Source of the DNA: Bacillota bacterium
GTDB taxonomy: Bacteria; Bacillota; Bacilli; Paenibacillales; NBRC-103111
Assembly (NCBI GenBank): GCA_023388055.1
Contig: JAEWGW010000022.1
Span: forward strand, 118,225-182,224
Direction: 5' to 3'
Length of the DNA: 64,000 bases
The notes under the pieces were generated by a model. It did no database searches. It saw only the letters and a list, made by a program, of their open reading frames with translations, and was not told where the DNA came from. How positions within the stretch are numbered: position 1 is the first letter of the stretch; every line of letters begins with the position of its first letter. Position numbers and translations under genes: made by a program. This document shows positions 59,946-64,000 of the stretch, piece after piece.

Positions 59946-62435
59946 ATGGCTGAAGAAATCAGATCGGAAATCAAGGAACGGGATATTGGCTCGGAGATGA
60001 AGGAATCGTTCATGGACTATGCCATGAGCATTATCGCCAGCCGGGCGCTGCCGGATGTCCGGGACGGGCTTAAGCCGGTTCACCGGAGAATTCTGTTTGC
60101 CATGTCCGAACTGGGCATGTCCCCGGATAAGCCCCATAAGAAATCGGCGCGGATCGTCGGCGAAGTCATCGGTAAGTACCATCCCCATGGTGACTCGGCT
60201 GTATACGAAACCATGGTGCGGATGGCGCAGGATTTTTCCATGCGGTATATGCTGGTGGATGGCCACGGCAACTTCGGCTCTATCGACGGAGACGCGGCGG
60301 CAGCCATGCGGTACACGGAAGCGCGGCTGTCCAAAATCGCCATGGAGCTTTTACGGGATCTCAATAAAGAGACCGTTGACTTCCAGCCCAACTACGACGG
60401 TGAAGAGCATGAGCCTGTCGTGCTGCCCTCTCGTTTCCCCAACCTTCTGGTTAACGGGGTGTCGGGGATTGCTGTAGGGATGGCAACCAATATTCCTCCT
60501 CATAATCTGGGTGAGGTCATTGACGGGATTCAGCATATGATTGAGTTCCCGGATGCTACCTCTATGGATCTGATGACCTTTATCAAGGGTCCGGACTTCC
60601 CCACTGGCGGTTATATTATCGGCCGCGAGGGCATCCGCTCCGCTTATAATACGGGCCGTGGCTCCGTCACCATGCGGGCCAAGGTGAATATCGAGGATCA
60701 TAACGGCAAAGCCCGCATCATCGTGTACGAGCTGCCGTATCAAGTCAACAAAGCCCGTTTGGTCCAGAATATTGCCGAGCTGGTTCGGGAAAAGCGGATC
60801 GACGGAATTACCGACCTGCGGGACGAATCCGACCGCAACGGCATGCGGATGGTGATTGAGCTGCGACGGGATGTCAATCCCAATGTGGTGCTCAATAACC
60901 TGTATAAGCATACTGCTATGCAGTCCAACTTCGGCATCAATATGCTGGCTCTGGTCAACAACCAGCCGCAGATTTTGGGTCTGAAGGAAACGTTGTATCA
61001 TTATCTGGAGCACCAAAAATCAGTTATTCGCCGCAGAACGGAATATGAGTTGCGCAAGGCGGAGGCCAGAGCCCATATCCTGGAGGGCTTGCGCATTGCC
61101 TTGGATCACCTGGACCGGGTTATTGCCCTGATTCGGGGTTCCCGGACAGCTGAGGAAGCCCGCAGCGGCCTAATGGAGCAATTCGGGCTTAGTGTCGAGC
61201 AGGCCCAGGCTATTCTCGACATGCGTCTGCAGCGCCTGACCGGTCTGGAACGGGAGAAGATCGAAGAGGAATATCAGGAGCTGATGAAGAAGATCAACGA
61301 ATACAAGGCTATTCTTGCTGATGAGCAGCTGATTCTGGCCATCATCAGCGAGGAGCTGAAGGAAATCCGCGACAAGTATGCGGATGAACGGCGTTCGGAG
61401 ATTACCATCGGCGAAGAGAGCATCCTGGACGAGGATTTGATTCCCCAAGAGGATGTAATTATAACCATCTCCCACACCGGCTATATTAAACGTCTTCCGG
61501 TTCATACCTACAAGGCCCAGAAGCGCGGCGGCAAGGGTGTAATCGGCATGGACACCAAAGAATCCGATTTTGTAGAACACTTGTTCGTGAGTAATACTCA
61601 CCACTACTTGATGTTCTTCACCGATAAGGGCAAGGCTTACCGTCTGAAGGCCTATGAAATTCCGGACCTGAGCCGGACTGCCCGGGGAACGCCGATTATT
61701 AATCTGATCCAAATCGAGCAGGGTGAAAAAATCAGCGCCGTTATCCCGGTAGAGGATTTCAACGCGGCGCAGAATCTCTTCTTTGCCACCGAGCAGGGTA
61801 TTGTGAAGAAGACCCCTCTTGAGGATTATTCCAATATCCGCAAGGTTGGACTGATTGCCATTGGCCTGCGGGAGGATGACAAGCTGATTGGTGTTCGTCT
61901 GACCGACGGCAGCAGGGAAATTGTCATGGGTACCAAGGACGGCATGTCCATTCGCTTCCCGGAAGGCGATGTGCGGCCGATGGGACGCTCTGCTACAGGG
62001 GTGAAGGGCATCCAGCTGTCTGAAGGCGATGTCGTGATCGATATGGATATTATCGACCCGTCCAGCAGCGTACTGATCGTCACCTCCAAGGGTTATGGCA
62101 AACGGACACCTGTAGAGGACTACCGGATTCAAACCCGTGGCGGCAAGGGGATCAAAACACTCAACATCACTACCAAAAACGGTCCGGTTGTTGGCCTGAA
62201 GGTAGTAGAGGCGGACGAGGATCTGATGATCATCACCTCACAGGGCACCATTATCCGTATGAGCATTGACGGTATTTCCGAAATGGGCCGGAACACTCAA
62301 GGGGTACGCCTGATCAACATCAAGGATGATGATGAGGTTTCCACAGTGACTCGGGTTCAGAAGAATGAGAATGATCCGGAATCCGATGCTGATTCTGATG
62401 TGGAAGCGGACGAACAGGAAGAAGCTGGAGAATAA
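59946..62435 (+). CDS. gyrA: DNA gyrase subunit A
   Basis: An 829-residue gyrase A: catalytic Tyr in AAMRYTEARLSKIA (about residue 123), quinolone-pocket HPHGDSAVYE typical of wild type in Bacilli, and the GyrA-box QKRGGKG in the C-terminal wrapping domain. The ATG at 59946 (MAEEIRSEIKERDIG) has GGGGG upstream; the longer reading adds six residues. In 59752-59945 the only other signal is an inverted repeat near 59791-59816 (AGGACCGG and CCGGTCCT) without a T-run. Confidence 0.98.
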   Translation: MAEEIRSEIKERDIGSEMKESFMDYAMSIIASRALPDVRDGLKPVHRRILFAMSELGMSPDKPHKKSARIVGEVIGKYHPHGDSAVYETMVRMAQDFSMRYMLVDGHGNFGSIDGDAAAAMRYTEARLSKIAMELLRDLNKETVDFQPNYDGEEHEPVVLPSRFPNLLVNGVSGIAVGMATNIPPHNLGEVIDGIQHMIEFPDATSMDLMTFIKGPDFPTGGYIIGREGIRSAYNTGRGSVTMRAKVNIEDHNGKARIIVYELPYQVNKARLVQNIAELVREKRIDGITDLRDESDRNGMRMVIELRRDVNPNVVLNNLYKHTAMQSNFGINMLALVNNQPQILGLKETLYHYLEHQKSVIRRRTEYELRKAEARAHILEGLRIALDHLDRVIALIRGSRTAEEARSGLMEQFGLSVEQAQAILDMRLQRLTGLEREKIEEEYQELMKKINEYKAILADEQLILAIISEELKEIRDKYADERRSEITIGEESILDEDLIPQEDVIITISHTGYIKRLPVHTYKAQKRGGKGVIGMDTKESDFVEHLFVSNTHHYLMFFTDKGKAYRLKAYEIPDLSRTARGTPIINLIQIEQGEKISAVIPVEDFNAAQNLFFATEQGIVKKTPLEDYSNIRKVGLIAIGLREDDKLIGVRLTDGSREIVMGTKDGMSIRFPEGDVRPMGRSATGVKGIQLSEGDVVIDMDIIDPSSSVLIVTSKGYGKRTPVEDYRIQTRGGKGIKTLNITTKNGPVVGLKVVEADEDLMIITSQGTIIRMSIDGISEMGRNTQGVRLINIKDDDEVSTVTRVQKNENDPESDADSDVEADEQEEAGE

Positions 62436-62447
62436 AGCTTGTTTACG

Positions 62448-62474
62448 AGCGGGGGCTATCCCCCGCTTTTTTTG
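62448..62474 (+). terminator. Rho-independent terminator of gyrA
   Basis: AGCGGGGG pairs with CCCCCGCT around CTAT, followed by seven T. Confidence 0.95.
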
Positions 62475-62562
62475 TTTTATTTCGTCATAGACGGCATCAC
62501 CATTTTCCCCTACAATGAACATGTTACGGATAAGTATTGTTGCTCTGAACGGAGGAATAACC

Positions 62563-63633
62563 ATGGCGATTGTACCCTTGTCGCAATTGAAAATTGGCGA
62601 TAGATTAACCGAACCGGCACTTACCAGACGTGGGAGCCTGCTTCTTGATAAAGGAACGGTTATCCTCCAGCGCGAGCTTGATATTCTGCAGGCCTTCCTG
62701 ATTCCTGCCGTCACTATTGACGGGAAGCGGGAGACCGTAGAGGTGGAAGCGGGCAAAGTCGAGGAAGCGGAGCAGAAGGCCTCTCAAGCCTCTCCTCTGT
62801 CTGTTGAATATGATAAGCTGCTGGCTTTGTTCCGCAAGGTGATGTTTACACTCCGTTCCGGCGGCCCGCTGCCACTCCTGGAGATTCGGCAGCGTCTGGA
62901 GGCGCTTCTGCAGCAATCGGACCATTACAATATACTGAAGTTTGCACCGGCCCCGTTTCATATTAGGGATTATCTGCTGCATAACAGTATCATGACGGCC
63001 CTCACCGCCTACCAGATGGCCAAATGGCTGGAGATGCCGGTGAAGGACTGGATCCCCGTCGCACTGGGCGGGCTGCTGCATGATATCGGGAATGCGAAGG
63101 TGGATGAAAATATCCTGGAGAAAAAGGGTGCCTTAACGCATGTGGAGCGTGAGGAAGTCCGTGCCCATACGGTTGCAGGCTATCAGATGCTGAAGAATGT
63201 GCCGGGTCTTAATGAAGGGGTCAAGCTGTCCGCCATCCAGCATCATGAGCGTGAGGACGGGACAGGCTATCCCCTGGCGATGAAACGGGACAAAATCCAC
63301 CCGTATGCCAAGATCATTGCCATTGCGGACACCTACCATGCCATGACAAGCCCTCGTTATTATAAGCCAAGCCTGTCCCCCTATGCGGCTCTGGAGGCCT
63401 TGCAAGCAGAATCCTTCGGCAAGCTGGATCCTGCTCTGGTGAAGCTGTTTATACAGAAGACCGCCTCCTTCACCAACGGAACCATTGTCCGGCTGAACAA
63501 CGGGCAGGTCGGAGCCATTGTATTTACGGATCCCAATGCGCCTACCCGTCCCTGGGTAAATACCAACGGTAGAATCGTTAACCTCACCTCGGACCGTGAA
63601 CTGTGTATTCAGGAGATTCTCCAAATCTCCTGA
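62563..63633 (+). CDS. HD-GYP-type phosphohydrolase
   Basis: A 356-residue protein: N-terminal helical and low-complexity region (VEAGKVEEAEQKASQA at about 65-80), then an HD-GYP domain at about 140-300 with HNSIMTALTAYQMAKWL, LLHDIGNAKV and HHEREDGTGYP, the residues needed for c-di-GMP hydrolysis. A short beta-rich C-terminal domain with GTIVRLNNGQVGAIVFTD follows. The ATG at 62563 (MAIVPLSQLKIGDRL) has GGAGG upstream. It stands between gyrA and an rRNA operon. Confidence 0.93.
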   Translation: MAIVPLSQLKIGDRLTEPALTRRGSLLLDKGTVILQRELDILQAFLIPAVTIDGKRETVEVEAGKVEEAEQKASQASPLSVEYDKLLALFRKVMFTLRSGGPLPLLEIRQRLEALLQQSDHYNILKFAPAPFHIRDYLLHNSIMTALTAYQMAKWLEMPVKDWIPVALGGLLHDIGNAKVDENILEKKGALTHVEREEVRAHTVAGYQMLKNVPGLNEGVKLSAIQHHEREDGTGYPLAMKRDKIHPYAKIIAIADTYHAMTSPRYYKPSLSPYAALEALQAESFGKLDPALVKLFIQKTASFTNGTIVRLNNGQVGAIVFTDPNAPTRPWVNTNGRIVNLTSDRELCIQEILQIS

Positions 63634-63662
63634 AGAGGTTTAGCTATTTAATAGATAAGCAA

Positions 63663-63698
63663 TGCCTCAAGCCGGTAGTCCGGTTTGGGGCTTTTTTA
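63663..63698 (+). terminator. Terminator of the HD-GYP gene
   Basis: GCCTCAAGCCGG pairs with CCGGTTTGGGGC around TAGT, followed by TTTTTTA. Confidence 0.92.
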
Positions 63699-63748
63699 TA
63701 GGCTGGAACAGGCTATTGAAGAGTTTCGACATTTTTTTCGGAAAAGGG

Positions 63749-63871
63749 TTGACTTTCGACTTTGGGACATGATATATTAATACTCGCCTCTTCGAGAGAG
63801 CAAGCTTGAAACGAAAGAAAAAAAGAAATTAAAAAATAAAGCTTGCAATCGAGTTGAGAAAGTGGTATATT
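63749..63871 (+). promoter_or_regulatory. Tandem rRNA operon promoters P1 and P2
   Basis: P1: TTGACT (63749-63754), 18-base spacer, TATATT (63773-63778). P2: TTGCAA (63843-63848), 17-base spacer, TATATT (63866-63871). Two promoters about 93 bases apart, followed by a leader with boxA, are the usual layout before 16S rRNA. The position after gyrA matches rrnO of B. subtilis. Confidence 0.88.
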
Positions 63872-63916
63872 AAAAAAGTCGCCTCTTGAAGAAGAGAACG
63901 ACGAGGAAACAAACGA

Positions 63917-63936
63917 GCTCCTTGAAAACTGAACAA
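63917..63936 (+). promoter_or_regulatory. rrn leader boxA-like antitermination element
   Basis: GCTCCTTGAAAACTGAACAA closely resembles the conserved leader TGCTCTTTGAAAACTGAACA found before 16S rRNA in Bacilli. It should recruit NusB/NusE antitermination factors. The 16S gene itself lies past the window. Confidence 0.82.
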
Positions 63937-64000
63937 CGAGCAGCAAAACAATGAAGCCAAACGTTTGAACAATTGAGCAATCAGCTTAACATAACGGTCC

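Noticed and set aside
63713..63946. Minus-strand 77-codon frame at the window end
   Set aside because: It covers the rrn promoters and leader; no ribosome binding site.

Overview
The window reads as the replication-origin region of a Firmicutes chromosome, most likely Paenibacillus or a close relative with fairly high GC. The evidence is gene order and several non-coding repeats. From left to right it carries the wal (yyc) cell-wall two-component operon, purA, dnaB-rplI-gdpP-yybS, rpsF-ssb-rpsR, yyaC, soj-parB-noc with two perfect parS sites, rsmG-mnmG-mnmE-khpB-yidC-rnpA-rpmH, then oriC, then dnaA-dnaN-yaaA-recF-remB-gyrB-gyrA. The last 250 bases hold tandem promoters and a boxA-like leader of a ribosomal RNA operon whose 16S gene lies beyond the window.

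Left arm, 1 to about 52.9 kb: nearly all core genes lie on the minus strand, pointing away from oriC. The right arm from 53.37 kb is on the plus strand. Bases 1-12,700 hold rlmH (partial), a DnaA-box cluster, a small CxxH protein, an HtrA protease, WalJ-I-H-K-R, an M23 endopeptidase with LysM and G5 domains, an unrecognised membrane-anchored protein and PurR-controlled purA. Bases 12,700-15,500 hold an intergenic repeat element, a BlaI repressor with two operators and an M56 (BlaR1-like) protease that lacks a beta-lactam sensor domain. Bases 15,500-25,100 hold dnaB, rplI, gdpP, yybS, an inserted three-gene ABC-2 exporter, a GNAT enzyme and rpsF-ssb-rpsR with a structured leader.

Bases 25,100-40,900 are accessory: a divergent DMT exporter and MocR regulator, DUF4180, a YjzC-like protein, a YesMN/LplABC-type sugar-uptake cluster, a glyoxalase-like protein, tRNA-Ser(CGA), a manganese catalase, a secreted hypothetical, and a LysR gene divergent from what looks like a decayed LysE exporter. 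DUF951, an MscS channel and DUF3343 follow. Bases 40,900-52,900 return to the conserved origin-proximal set, interrupted by a four-copy 80-bp tandem repeat between soj and noc.

I found no CRISPR array, prophage, intact transposase or clear defence system. The most unusual material is non-coding: the 80-bp tandem repeat, three IR-bounded intergenic elements (2054-2202, 13024-13157, 28562-28694) and the distal DnaA-box cluster. Among proteins, the sensorless M56/BlaI pair, the ABC-2 insertion and the 253-residue protein before purA are least explained. All calls come from reading the sequence and from remembered family features; no database search was run.
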